The notes beneath the pieces were generated by a model. That model was not told the origin of the DNA. It was given only the letters and a program-made list of their open reading frames with translations, and ran no database searches. A stretch of DNA of 38,537 nt from positions 1 through 38,537 of the forward strand of contig JAKSTG010000026.1 in NCBI GenBank assembly GCA_024402695.1, in the 5' to 3' direction. Both the position numbers and the translations under genes were made by a program. This stretch comes from Treponema sp. (GTDB lineage Bacteria > Spirochaetota > Spirochaetia > Treponematales > Treponemataceae). Shown one piece after another: positions 16,403 to 24,698 of the stretch. Every line of letters starts with the position of its first letter. Position 1 is the first letter of the stretch.

Positions 16403-17626
16403 CTAGTCTTTGTATCCTGACCATTTGCGAACCTGGGCTATTTTATCCAGGAAGTAGGCAACTTCATCTTCTGTATTGTAAAGATACATTGAAGCACGGG
16501 CTGAAGACTGTACTCCAAGATATTTTCCTAATGGCTGTGCGCAGTGGTGTCCGGCACGAATGGCAATGTTTTCATCACTTAAGAGACTTGCAATGTCGTG
16601 AGGATGTACACCTTCAACAGTGAAAGTAACGATTCCCGAATGTTTTGAAGGATCTTCGTTTCCAAGAAGGGTGATATAAGGAATCTTTTTCATTCCTTCC
16701 ATCATGATCTTTGCAAGATGATCACAATGAGCTTCGATGTTTTCAAGTCCTACATTGTTCAGGTAACGGATAGCAGCCGCCATTCCTACGGCACCTGAGG
16801 CGTTTACAGTACCAGCTTCGAATTTGTGTGGAACTTCTGCCCAGGTTGCTCCTTCACGGGTAACGTACTCAATCATTTCACCGCCACGGAGGAAAGGACT
16901 CATGTTGTCCAGAAGCTCATAGCGTCCGTAAAGGGCACCGATTCCCATTGGACCTCCGAATTTGTGACCTGAGATGGCATAGAAATCAGCTCCGATTTCC
17001 TGCACGTTGATCTTGAAGTGTGGGGCGCTCTGGGCACCGTCTACCACCATAATGGCACCGTTTTTGTGTGCAATTTCTGCGAGGCGTTTTACAGGGTTTG
17101 TAATCCCAAGAACGTTGGAAACGTGTCCACAGGAAACAATCTTTGTTTTTGGAGTGATTTTTTCAAACTCGCTTTCTGGAAGATTTCCGAATTTATCGCA
17201 TTCCATGAACTTGAGGACTGCGCCTTTTGCCTGGCAAAGCATCTGCCATGGACAGATGTTTGAATGGTGTTCCATGATAGAAACAACAATTTCATCACCT
17301 TCTTTAATGTTGTCCATTCCCCAGGTATAGGCAACCAGGTTCAAGCTTTCTGAAGTATTTCTTGTAAAAATGATTTCTTCTGGACGTCCGGCTCCAAGAA
17401 ATGCGGCTACTGTTGCTCTGGCATCCTCGTAGGCTTTTGTGGCACGTTCACTAAGGGTATAAAGGCCACGGAGAGGATTTGCATTCTGTGTAGCATGGAA
17501 ATGGGTCATTGCATCAATTACAAGGTAAGGTCTGTGAGTAGTTGCTGCGTTGTCGAAATATACAAGTCCTTTTTCAGGATTCTGTGAGAAAAAAGGAAAA
17601 TCCTTTCTGTATTTGTTGGCGTCCAT
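16403..17626 (-). CDS. sufS: Cysteine desulfurase SufS
   Basis: 407 aa from the ATG at 17626; an in-frame TTG 15 nt upstream is less likely. A PLP enzyme that takes sulfur from cysteine for Fe-S cluster assembly. The PLP lysine is Lys222 (ISGHKFGGPMG), the Schiff-base neighbourhood is MEHHSNICPW (about 118-127), and the catalytic cysteine is Cys362 in RAGHHCAQPL, the group II (SufS) context. The partner gene sufU follows directly. There is no Shine-Dalgarno; a TATATT box ends 6 nt before the ATG on the minus strand, so a leaderless mRNA is possible. Confidence 0.94.
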   Translation of the reverse strand: MDANKYRKDFPFFSQNPEKGLVYFDNAATTHRPYLVIDAMTHFHATQNANPLRGLYTLSERATKAYEDARATVAAFLGAGRPEEIIFTRNTSESLNLVAYTWGMDNIKEGDEIVVSIMEHHSNICPWQMLCQAKGAVLKFMECDKFGNLPESEFEKITPKTKIVSCGHVSNVLGITNPVKRLAEIAHKNGAIMVVDGAQSAPHFKINVQEIGADFYAISGHKFGGPMGIGALYGRYELLDNMSPFLRGGEMIEYVTREGATWAEVPHKFEAGTVNASGAVGMAAAIRYLNNVGLENIEAHCDHLAKIMMEGMKKIPYITLLGNEDPSKHSGIVTFTVEGVHPHDIASLLSDENIAIRAGHHCAQPLGKYLGVQSSARASMYLYNTEDEVAYFLDKIAQVRKWSGYKD

Positions 17627-17692
17627 ATCTATAATATACAATAATATGCAAAAAATAAGAATATACCGGGTATTGAAAAAAAATATATTATA

Positions 17693-17702
17693 AAAACGTT
17701 TA
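17693..17702. promoter_or_regulatory. Candidate operator half-copy, AAACGTTT core
   Basis: TAAAAACGTTTAATA between the divergent sufS and araC-family genes contains the 8-bp palindrome AAACGTTT (17694-17701), the same core as the longer palindromes at 23470 and 29614. It is weaker because symmetry fails beyond 8 bp. It lies just upstream of the -35 of the AraC-family gene. Confidence 0.4.
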
Positions 17703-17711
17703 ATAAATAAT

Positions 17712-17740
17712 TTGCCCTATTGTTTTTTTCAAAGTAAAAT
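17712..17740 (+). promoter_or_regulatory. Promoter of the AraC-family gene
   Basis: TTGCCC (17712-17717), a 17-bp spacer and TAAAAT (17735-17740). Six bases later is the GTG start codon at 17747. With no Shine-Dalgarno present, transcription should begin at or within a base or two of the start codon. Confidence 0.6.
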
Positions 17741-17746
17741 ATATAT

Positions 17747-18535
17747 GTGAGTGCAACTGTCGTTGGGGGGTTTTATAAAAAAGACGAAGAACCGGGCTTT
17801 TGTTTTGATCACCCTCATGTTTCAACAAAATTTACTTTTCTCCACTTTTACTGTCCCGCAGTTCTTTCTTTAAATGGAATTGATGTTCAGACAGAAGAAA
17901 ATGCCTGTATTATATACAAATCCGGCACACCTCAGTTTTACAAAGCCTTGAAAGGTGAGCTGGTTTACGACTATATAAAATTTGAAGCTGACGAAGACTT
18001 TTTTTTCAACGTAGACCTTCCTTTTGATGAAATCTTCTATATAAATCCTTCAAATGAATATAAAACCCAGATGAAATTCATTACCTGGGCCCTTACAGAG
18101 AAACTTACTGACCAGTCTACTTCCATTGGATTAGCCTGTGCAAATGTAATGAGTGAGCTTGCCGAAATCCGCAGGTTCTCTTCAAGCAAAATAAAGCGGG
18201 AAAATGAAATCAATTTCAAATTAGGTATTCTCAGGAAGAAAGTAAAGCAGAATCCTGAGCAGTGGAATGTAAACCTTATGGCTGATGATTTTGGCCTTAC
18301 CCGAAGTCATTTCACAAATCTTTATAAAGATCATTTTGGGATTTCACCTGCAGATGATGTTCGTAATTTCCTTGATCTTAAAGCCAGAGATCTTCTTGTT
18401 TCAACAGACATGACCGTAAATGAAATTGCAGAACTCTGCGGATTTACAGCCTGTGAAAACTTCATCAGATCCTTTAAAAAATCCAACGGTATTTCACCTC
18501 TTCAGTTCAGAAAGCAAAAAAAACCGGATGCTTAA
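17747..18535 (+). CDS. AraC-family transcriptional regulator
   Basis: 262 aa. The N-terminal sensor region (about 1-140) looks like a cupin-type AraC ligand domain and has no signal or membrane segment. The C-terminal double helix-turn-helix (about 160-258) includes VNLMADDFGLTRSHFTNLYK and the family hallmark GFTACENFIRSFKKSNGISP. It begins with GTG; no ATG is available before the sensor domain. It is transcribed towards and convergent with the sugar importer at 18606-23333, so regulation of that importer is the natural guess, supported by in-phase direct repeats upstream of the importer. The stop codon lies inside the importer's minus-strand terminator. Confidence 0.9.
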   Translation: MSATVVGGFYKKDEEPGFCFDHPHVSTKFTFLHFYCPAVLSLNGIDVQTEENACIIYKSGTPQFYKALKGELVYDYIKFEADEDFFFNVDLPFDEIFYINPSNEYKTQMKFITWALTEKLTDQSTSIGLACANVMSELAEIRRFSSSKIKRENEINFKLGILRKKVKQNPEQWNVNLMADDFGLTRSHFTNLYKDHFGISPADDVRNFLDLKARDLLVSTDMTVNEIAELCGFTACENFIRSFKKSNGISPLQFRKQKKPDA

Positions 18536-18555
18536 TCTTACACTTAAGCATCCGG
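18511..18555 (-). terminator. Terminator of the sugar-importer operon, inside the 3' end of the AraC-family gene
   Basis: A perfect 12-bp stem (18524-18535 with 18544-18555, 8-nt loop) followed, on the minus strand, by a run of 8 or more T (18511-18523 read in reverse). The left arm includes the last codons and stop of the AraC-family gene. Confidence 0.85.
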
Positions 18556-18573
18556 CGTGACATAAGGAGGATT

Positions 18574-18599
18574 AGCGAAGCATTGCTTCGCTTTTTTTT
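18574..18599 (+). terminator. Terminator of the AraC-family gene
   Basis: The 8-bp stem AGCGAAGC/AGCGAAGC-complement (18574-18581 with 18585-18592, 3-nt loop) is followed by eight T. It ends six bases before the stop of the convergent permease gene. Confidence 0.88.
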
Positions 18600-18605
18600 C
18601 GTCGA

Positions 18606-19652
18606 CTAAACAGAATCCTTGTTTTTTCTGGAAAGAACCAGACTCTGAACAAGAAGGAAGATACAGATCATTGCAGCAACTGTAATGTTTGTCCACCATG
18701 CTTCATCCAGACCAAGAGAAGAAACGATGTTCTTGATAGTGGCAAGAGAAATAACTCCGAAGAAGGTTCCGATAATATTTCCAACACCACCGGTGAGCAT
18801 TGTTCCACCGATGATCGAAGATGCGATAGCATTCATTTCTGCACCTGCAGCGTGGCTAGGAGATCCTGAACCGACGTGCATGAAGTATACCCAGCCACCG
18901 ATACCTGCCAGTAAAGAACAGATAACGTGTGCAAGAAATCTTGTGCGTTTTACGTTGATACCGAGCATGTTTGCGCTGTAGGCGTTACCACCAACTGCAT
19001 AGAAGTGGCGTCCAAGTTTTCCCCATTTAAGAAGAACGAAGAGTGCAATTACTACGAGAATTGCAACGATAACTCCGATTTCAACATAGGCCGGAACCCA
19101 GTCTCCAAGTTTGTTGTAGCTTCCCATAAATGGTACGTAGATACGGGTTGATTTCAAGGCCTGGAATCCTTCGTGCTGAACGTTGAACTGAGTTGCATTT
19201 ACAATTGTTGTCATACCTTTTGCAAAGAACATACCTGCAAGAGTTACGATAAAGGGCTGGATTTCAAGATAGGCAACCAGGAATCCTTGTACAAGACCAA
19301 AAGCAAGACCGATTCCAAGGGCAATCAGAATGGCACAACCTACGTTTCCGCCTTTCTTGTCCAGGTAGACCGCACAGCTCATACAAACGAGGGCTGTAAG
19401 AGTACCTACGGAAATATCAATTCCTCCGGTAATCATAACAAGGCTTAAGGCACATGAAAGGATGATCAGGGCTGCATTGTCATTAAGAAGGTTGAAGAAT
19501 CCCTGTGGCTTTCTGAAACCTTTTCCCAGAAAAATGATTGCGAAAAGGTACATGGCTGCAAATACACAGATTGTAATCAGCAGAAGCAGATTCGAATCTG
19601 AAAAATGTTTTTTGTTTGTAAGTGGTTTTTGTGGTTTAAGTTTGTTTTTCAT
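18606..19652 (-). CDS. yjfF: YjfF-like sugar ABC transporter permease
   Basis: A 348-aa CUT2 (BPD_transp_2/RbsC class) permease with about 8-10 hydrophobic segments. It carries GGIDISVGTLTAL, IQPFIVTLAGMFFAKGMTTI, YAVGGNAYSANMLGINV and the EMNAIASSIIGGTMLTGGVG motif; AWWTNI near the end resembles the SWWTKI of E. coli YjfF. YjfF is one of two permeases of the galactofuranose importer YtfQRT-YjfF. Its start overlaps the stop of the other permease (TAATG). Assignment to the furanose-importer branch rests on these remembered motifs. Confidence 0.85.
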   Translation of the reverse strand: MKNKLKPQKPLTNKKHFSDSNLLLLITICVFAAMYLFAIIFLGKGFRKPQGFFNLLNDNAALIILSCALSLVMITGGIDISVGTLTALVCMSCAVYLDKKGGNVGCAILIALGIGLAFGLVQGFLVAYLEIQPFIVTLAGMFFAKGMTTIVNATQFNVQHEGFQALKSTRIYVPFMGSYNKLGDWVPAYVEIGVIVAILVVIALFVLLKWGKLGRHFYAVGGNAYSANMLGINVKRTRFLAHVICSLLAGIGGWVYFMHVGSGSPSHAAGAEMNAIASSIIGGTMLTGGVGNIIGTFFGVISLATIKNIVSSLGLDEAWWTNITVAAMICIFLLVQSLVLSRKNKDSV

Positions 19653-20755
19653 TAGTTAGCCTCCACTGCAACCGGTTTCTTTGCTTTTTTGTCAGAAATC
19701 ATTTTTCCAAGTGCTTTCATTTTTTCGCGTACAACAGGTGCACTCATTACAACAAGAACAATAACTACGACAGCCTTGTAAGCAGGAAGGGCAGTAGACA
19801 TTACGTTGAACTTGTAGAGAGTTGTTGTAAGGAACTGGATTACGTAGGCACCGAGGATGGAAGCCCACATGTTGAACTTACCGCCTGAAAGAGCGTTTCC
19901 ACCAAGGGCAACTGCAAGAATGGCGTCCATTTCAATGTCAGTAGCAACAACTGAATAGTTGATTGTCTGGATACGTGAAACTTTGATAAGACCTGCAACA
20001 GCAACACACATTCCCATGATTACATAAGTGATTACTTTGATAACTTCAGGATTGATACCGTTGAGTCTTGATGAGGCACTGTTGATACCAACAGACTGTG
20101 CATAAAGTCCAAGAGTTGTGAACTTAAGAACAAGCCAGGTAAGGATCATACAAAGGATTGCAATAAATACAGGAGTTGGAAGTGCGATACCCGGAATGAA
20201 GTTTCCGAAGTAACTGAATACTGCATCTTTGATGATTGGAAGTTCGTTGTGGTTGATCCATGCGGCAATTGAACGGCCTGCTGTAAACAGAATCAGGGTT
20301 GCGATCATCGGCTGGATTTTGAAGTAAGCAACAAGAACACCGTTGAAGGCTCCGAAGGCCATTGAAACCAAAAGGGCAACGAAGAAGGCCAGGAAGATTG
20401 TATGCTGCATTGTTTCAGGGTGAGCACCTGCGTCTCCACAGAGAACGCGAAGGATTACAGAACCTGCAATGGCGATACATGAACCAACGGAAATATCCTG
20501 TCCGCCGGAAGCTGCTGTAACCAGAGTCATACCGATGGCAAGAATTGCCAGTTCCGAAGCATAGTCAAGAATTGTGATAAGGTAACCTGAAAGAACAGGG
20601 TAGCCTGAACTTGATTTACCAAGGGAAATCTTGAAGAAGCTTGGGTCAGCAATAAGATTGATTACTACAAGAATAAGGAGTGCTGCCAGAGGAATTACGA
20701 TCTGGTTTTTGAGCAGTCCTTTGATGAATGATTTGAATTTGTTTTCGCCTGCCAT
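19652..20755 (-). CDS. ytfT: YtfT-like sugar ABC transporter permease
   Basis: A 367-aa CUT2 permease. The landmarks ELAILAIGMTLV, GQDISVGSCIAIAG, KIQPMIATLIL, LPTPVFIAIL and EMDAILAVALGGNALSGGKFN match the YtfT pattern better than RbsC as I remember it. It forms the membrane channel with the YjfF-like partner. Its start overlaps the ATPase stop and its own stop overlaps the next start, both TAATG, so the three genes are tightly coupled. A Lys-rich C-terminal tail follows the last helix. Confidence 0.85.
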   Translation of the reverse strand: MAGENKFKSFIKGLLKNQIVIPLAALLILVVINLIADPSFFKISLGKSSSGYPVLSGYLITILDYASELAILAIGMTLVTAASGGQDISVGSCIAIAGSVILRVLCGDAGAHPETMQHTIFLAFFVALLVSMAFGAFNGVLVAYFKIQPMIATLILFTAGRSIAAWINHNELPIIKDAVFSYFGNFIPGIALPTPVFIAILCMILTWLVLKFTTLGLYAQSVGINSASSRLNGINPEVIKVITYVIMGMCVAVAGLIKVSRIQTINYSVVATDIEMDAILAVALGGNALSGGKFNMWASILGAYVIQFLTTTLYKFNVMSTALPAYKAVVVIVLVVMSAPVVREKMKALGKMISDKKAKKPVAVEAN

Positions 20756-22263
20756 TATTCTTTACCTCCCGCAATAGTTTCCATGATCTTTGTCTGAGTA
20801 AGATCTTCACCTTTCAGTTCACCAACCACTTTAAGGTCGCGCATAACTGTAAGGCGTGAACAGGTTCTGAGCATTTCATCAATTTCTGAAGAAATGAAGG
20901 TAACCGATTTTCCTTCTTTTGCAAGCTTCAGAACCAGATCCTGGATTTCCAGTTTTGTACCGATGTCGATACCGCGGGTTGGTTCATCCAGAATAAGGTA
21001 CTGTGGGTTTGCCAGAAGCCAACGGGCAAGAATAACTTTCTGCTGGTTTCCGCCGGAAAGAGCCTTGATTGGAGTTTCGGTAGAAGCAGTCTTGATATCA
21101 AGAAGCTTGATGTATTCTTCTGTGAATTTCTTTGCCTGAGCTTTTGAAATAGGGCGTCCCATTCCTTTAAGAACCTGAAGGGCAAGAATCAGGTTTTCGC
21201 GAACTGAAAGATCACCTACGATACCGTCACGTTTTCTGTCTTCGGCAAGGTAAGAGATTCCGTTCTTCATGGCATGGATAGGTTTTGTGATTTTTACTTC
21301 CTTTCCATTGATCTTTACTTTTCCCGAAGTAACTTTGTCTGCACCGAAAATGGCGCGTACACATTCAGATCGTCCTGAACCAAGGAGTCCTGTAAATCCG
21401 TTTACTTCGCCTTTGTAAATCTTCATGTTGAAAGGTTTGATTCTTGAAACTGCGGAAAGTTCCTCGGCATCATAAACCGGAACTTCTTCTTCCGAGTGTT
21501 CCATGATTCCTTCCGGTTTCTTAACTTTAGAAAGTCCGTCCAGTTCTTTTCCCAGCATCTTTGAAACAAGAACAACTTTTGGACAGTCAGCAATAAGGTA
21601 TTCATCTACAAGCTGTCCATCGCGAAGAACTGTGATTCTGTCACATACTTCGTAAACCTGTTCAAGGAAGTGTGTTACGAAAATAATTCCAACACCTTTA
21701 GCCTTCAGGTTCAGCATGAGCTTGAAGAGTTTTGCTACTTCCTGTTCGTCGAGGGAAGAGGTTGGTTCGTCAAGAATCAGGATCTTACATTCCATGTCCA
21801 CTGCACGGGCAATGGCAACCATCTGCTGAACGGCAATTGAACAGCTTGAAAGCTGCTGGTCCGGCTTACATGGAATCTGAAGTTCTTCCAGAATCTTTCC
21901 AGCCCCTTCATTCATTTTCTTCCAGTTGGTGAAAGAATTTTTTGTTCGTCCGATATATATGTTTTCTGCAACTGTAAGGTTGTTGCAGAGAGTGATTTCC
22001 TGGTAAACAGTAGAGATGCCTGCATTCTGGGCATCCTGAGGAGAACGGATTAAAACCGGTTTATCCTCGATTTTTACTTCACCGGCATCTTTCTGATAAA
22101 CACCTGTAAGTACTTTAATAAGAGTAGATTTTCCGGCTCCGTTTTCACCCATAAGGGCATGGATTTCGCCTTTTCTAAGTGTGAAATCTACATTCTGAAG
22201 AGCTTTTACGCCCGGAAAGAATTTAGAAATACCACGCATCTGTAAAACAATGTCGTTCTGCAT
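20755..22263 (-). CDS. ytfR: YtfR-like sugar ABC transporter ATP-binding protein (two NBDs)
   Basis: 502 aa from the ATG at 22263. This start is chosen because GGAGG lies about 8 nt upstream and the product starts MQNDIVLQMRGISK; an in-frame extension to 22314 would run back into a terminator-like hairpin. It has two fused nucleotide-binding domains. The first has Walker A GENGAGKS (39-46), a degenerate signature LSSCSIAVQQM and Walker B LILDEPTSSLD. The second has the divergent P-loop GLLGSGRS near 290, signature LSGGNQQK and LILDEPTRGID. This is normal for RbsA/MglA/YtfR CUT2 ATPases. Confidence 0.92.
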   Translation of the reverse strand: MQNDIVLQMRGISKFFPGVKALQNVDFTLRKGEIHALMGENGAGKSTLIKVLTGVYQKDAGEVKIEDKPVLIRSPQDAQNAGISTVYQEITLCNNLTVAENIYIGRTKNSFTNWKKMNEGAGKILEELQIPCKPDQQLSSCSIAVQQMVAIARAVDMECKILILDEPTSSLDEQEVAKLFKLMLNLKAKGVGIIFVTHFLEQVYEVCDRITVLRDGQLVDEYLIADCPKVVLVSKMLGKELDGLSKVKKPEGIMEHSEEEVPVYDAEELSAVSRIKPFNMKIYKGEVNGFTGLLGSGRSECVRAIFGADKVTSGKVKINGKEVKITKPIHAMKNGISYLAEDRKRDGIVGDLSVRENLILALQVLKGMGRPISKAQAKKFTEEYIKLLDIKTASTETPIKALSGGNQQKVILARWLLANPQYLILDEPTRGIDIGTKLEIQDLVLKLAKEGKSVTFISSEIDEMLRTCSRLTVMRDLKVVGELKGEDLTQTKIMETIAGGKE

Positions 22264-22293
22264 AGGTATTTTCCTCCGTAAAAAATAAAAGGA

Positions 22294-22335
22294 TAAAAAA
22301 ATGGCTGCCCTCAATATTATTTTTGGGCAGCCCCA
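22294..22335 (-). terminator. Intra-operon stem-loop (attenuator) between binding protein and ATPase genes
   Basis: On the minus strand an 8-bp perfect stem GGCTGCCC/GGGCAGCC (22325-22332 and 22303-22310) with a 14-nt loop is followed by A and a six-T run. It sits 27 nt after the binding-protein stop. Partial termination here would give more binding protein than ATPase and permease, the usual need in such importers. Confidence 0.8.
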
Positions 22336-22361
22336 AGTTATTTATGTAAGATTACAGGTAA

Positions 22362-23333
22362 TTAGATACCGTAGTTTTCAACATCGTCTGCTGTGATAGA
22401 TGCAGCGTCGAATCCTTTTTCTTTCATGATGATAACTTTTTCTGTGATAGCCTGTCCTTTTTCCATCTGGTCGATGATGCTGATGATGTAGTCAGCCTGG
22501 AATGGGTTACACTGTCCGTCGTAGTTCCAGTTTCCTGCTTTGAGTTCCTGAAGAGCCCATTTGTTGCAGTCGAATCCCATAACTACTACGTCTTTTCCAA
22601 CACCGTGAGAGATGTTAGCTTTGTCGAGAGCTGCTACAGCACCCTTAGCCATGTCGTCGTTTTCTGCGTAGATTACGTTGAATGGTTTTTTAGCATCGAT
22701 TACAGCCTGTACGATCTGCTGTGCTTTTTCTGCGTTCCATTCAGCTGTCTGCTGAGTAACCATGTTCCAGCTTGCGTTTGCAGCAACTTCTTTGTCCAGA
22801 GCTCCTGAACGTCCGATCTGTGCAGCAGATCCCATAACACCCTGAAGGTGGATAACGTTTACTTCTTTAAGGTTCTGTCCTTTGAGCCATGCAACAGCTG
22901 TTTCACCTTCCTGAGCCATGTCAGAAACGATAGATGCAGCGTAGAGTGAAGGATCAGCATCGATTGTGCGGTCGAAAAGGATAACTTTTACACCAGCAGC
23001 TTTAGCATCTTTGAGAACTGAATCCCATCCTGATGTACCAGCAGCTGAAAGAAGCAGGTAGTCTACTTCGTCCTGGATGAATTTCTGTGCAGCAGCAATC
23101 TGTTCATCGTTTTTAAGTGAGTATGCGAAAGATGCTTCGTATCCCTTGTCTTTTGTGAATTTTGCTTTCAGGTCGCGGTCATTAGCTGTGCGGTATCCTG
23201 ATTCGTTAGGGTCATTGTTGATGATACCAACTTTGATTGTTTTTGCTTTTGCTTTCTTAGCCTTTTTAGGTTTTGCAAAAGTTGGGGCAACGAGTACTGT
23301 CAGAGCAGCTACCAGAACCAATAATTTTTTCAT
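22362..23333 (-). CDS. ytfQ: YtfQ-like periplasmic sugar-binding protein
   Basis: 323 aa with a signal peptide (MKKLLVLVAALTVLVAPTFA) then a Lys-rich linker and a periplasmic binding protein type 1 (RbsB-like) fold. YtfQ-like landmarks are SGYRTANDRDLKAKF (the ESGWRxAE region), LFDRTIDADPSLYAASI, HLQGVMGSAAQIGRSGAL and YAENDDMAKGAVAAL. E. coli YtfQ binds galactofuranose and related proteins bind other furanoses. The neighbouring regulon suggests arabinofuranose, which is inference. AGGAGGAAATT precedes the ATG. It is the first gene of the importer operon, followed by an attenuator. Confidence 0.9.
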   Translation of the reverse strand: MKKLLVLVAALTVLVAPTFAKPKKAKKAKAKTIKVGIINNDPNESGYRTANDRDLKAKFTKDKGYEASFAYSLKNDEQIAAAQKFIQDEVDYLLLSAAGTSGWDSVLKDAKAAGVKVILFDRTIDADPSLYAASIVSDMAQEGETAVAWLKGQNLKEVNVIHLQGVMGSAAQIGRSGALDKEVAANASWNMVTQQTAEWNAEKAQQIVQAVIDAKKPFNVIYAENDDMAKGAVAALDKANISHGVGKDVVVMGFDCNKWALQELKAGNWNYDGQCNPFQADYIISIIDQMEKGQAITEKVIIMKEKGFDAASITADDVENYGI

Positions 23334-23404
23334 AATTTCCTCCTACAGAAATAATGTTTTTGTGTTTTGGGTTTCTCCAATAATTTTTTTTGGATTTTCT
23401 GATT

Positions 23405-23435
23405 ATTATAATGAGGCAGGTTTTCTCATTTGCAA
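23405..23435 (-). promoter_or_regulatory. Candidate promoter of the sugar-importer operon
   Basis: On the minus strand a perfect TATAAT (23405-23410) with TTGCAA (23430-23435) 19 bp upstream. That spacing is long, consistent with a promoter needing an activator. The leader to the ytfQ-like ATG is about 65 nt. Confidence 0.5.
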
Positions 23436-23448
23436 ATAGTTAATTTGT

Positions 23449-23503
23449 TACAAAATGATAGGAATTTAGTAAAACGTTTTATAAAAATCATACAAAATGA
23501 TAG
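23449..23503. promoter_or_regulatory. Regulatory array: two 13-bp direct repeats around a 12-bp palindrome
   Basis: TACAAAATGATAG occurs exactly twice, at 23449-23461 and 23491-23503, 42 bp apart (four helical turns; twice 21 bp). The perfect palindrome TAAAACGTTTTA (23470-23481) is centred within half a base of the midpoint. In-phase direct repeats are typical of AraC-family activators, and CG-centred palindromes of LacI-family regulators. It lies just upstream of the importer promoter. Confidence 0.7.
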
Positions 23504-23518
23504 TTTTTGCAGGTCAAA

Positions 23519-23559
23519 TAAAAAAAAACTGCTTCAGAAAAATCTTTCCAAAGCAGTTT
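23519..23559 (-). terminator. Terminator of the sufCBD operon
   Basis: A 9-bp stem AAACTGCTT/AAGCAGTTT (23526-23534 with 23551-23559) followed on the minus strand by a long T run (seen as A at 23519-23528). It lies 38 nt after the sufD stop. Confidence 0.85.
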
Positions 23560-23597
23560 TTGTAAATTGATTTTTATTAAGTTTTACCTTTTTTCGC

Positions 23598-24698
23598 TTA
23601 TGAATTAACGAAGTTTTCAACCAGGTTCTGGGTTTCTTCGTCAGGAATTTTTGCGTTTACCGCATTGATTTTTGCACGAGCCATAAGAGCACATGCTTCT
23701 TCTTCGCTGATTCCGTGGCTTTCCATGTAGAAAAGCATGTCATCATTAAGACGTCCGATTGAGGCTCCGTGTTCTCCTTCAACGTCTTCTTCATCACAAA
23801 GAATGATAGGAACTGAACGGTTTACTGCCTTTGGAGAAAGGAGGAGAGTATCTTCTGTTTCGTTTCCTTTGGCGCCAGCACAACCCCGTTTGAAGTCGAT
23901 GGTACCACGGTAAGTTTTCAAGGCTTCATCAACCAGAGTTCCGGCAACTGCCATGGAACATTCTGATTTTTTACCTTTTGGTCCGTGGGCACAGACATAG
24001 TTCATGTCGATTTTCTGGTTTCCCTTGCGGTAATAGGCAGTATCGCTTTTGTAGGCGGCCTTGTATTCAGAAAGGTTCGTATGAACTCCTGTGTAAACAG
24101 AGTCTGCTCCAAGCTGGAGTTCTGTGAATTTGATTTTTGCGTTTTCTCCGCAGACATTTTCTGTGGAATCAACGTGGCAGAATCCTTCAGGAAGAAGCTG
24201 AACTTTGCAAAGGTGAATCTTTGAGTTTTCTTCAGCCAGACATTTTGTACGGATGAAGTTTACACCTGAAGCCTTTTCTGCTTTTGTTACGAGGATCACG
24301 GTAACCTCAGAATCAGGAAGTGCGTGGATGATCTGGCAGGATGCTGTATTTCCTTTTGGTTCAAGGTGAATCACAACAGGTGAAGTCTCTTTTTTTGAGG
24401 CTTCAATCACCAGTTTTTCACCAGCCATTGTAATCTCATCTGATCCAGATTCCTTTACTTCCTTATACTGGATTCCGAGTTCAGATGTCTTTGCGAATAC
24501 TGCAGAAACAGTCTGTGGAAGGGAAGTCTTAAGGTCCTTTTCTGAAAGGATTTTTACGCTTTCAGGCTTTGAAACGATCTTGTATTCAGCGTTCTCGAAA
24601 GAAAGGTCACTGTCGATTTTTTCATCAACCCAGGCTTTGTTCATTTTGAGCCAGGTCCAGGTTTCTGCAGGAATTCTGTTCAATGTTAATGTGCTCAT
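23598..24698 (-). CDS. sufD: Fe-S assembly protein SufD
   Basis: A 366-aa SufB/SufD family protein, beta-helix core with conserved C-terminal helices. The hallmark region near residues 285-350 reads SPKAVNRSVPIILCDEEDVEGEHGASIGRL, followed by FYMESHGISEEEACALMARA (described in two parts here). SufD works with SufB and the ATPase SufC as the scaffold on which Fe-S clusters form. Its ATG overlaps the sufB stop (TAATG). A terminator follows, so this ends sufCBD. Confidence 0.92.
   Translation of the reverse strand: MSTLTLNRIPAETWTWLKMNKAWVDEKIDSDLSFENAEYKIVSKPESVKILSEKDLKTSLPQTVSAVFAKTSELGIQYKEVKESGSDEITMAGEKLVIEASKKETSPVVIHLEPKGNTASCQIIHALPDSEVTVILVTKAEKASGVNFIRTKCLAEENSKIHLCKVQLLPEGFCHVDSTENVCGENAKIKFTELQLGADSVYTGVHTNLSEYKAAYKSDTAYYRKGNQKIDMNYVCAHGPKGKKSECSMAVAGTLVDEALKTYRGTIDFKRGCAGAKGNETEDTLLLSPKAVNRSVPIILCDEEDVEGEHGASIGRLNDDMLFYMESHGISEEEACALMARAKINAVNAKIPDEETQNLVENFVNS

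Noticed and set aside
18561..18584. Strong Shine-Dalgarno-like TAAGGAGG between the two convergent terminators
   Set aside because: No start codon with an open frame of any length follows it, since the AraC-family terminator hairpin begins at once; probably chance.
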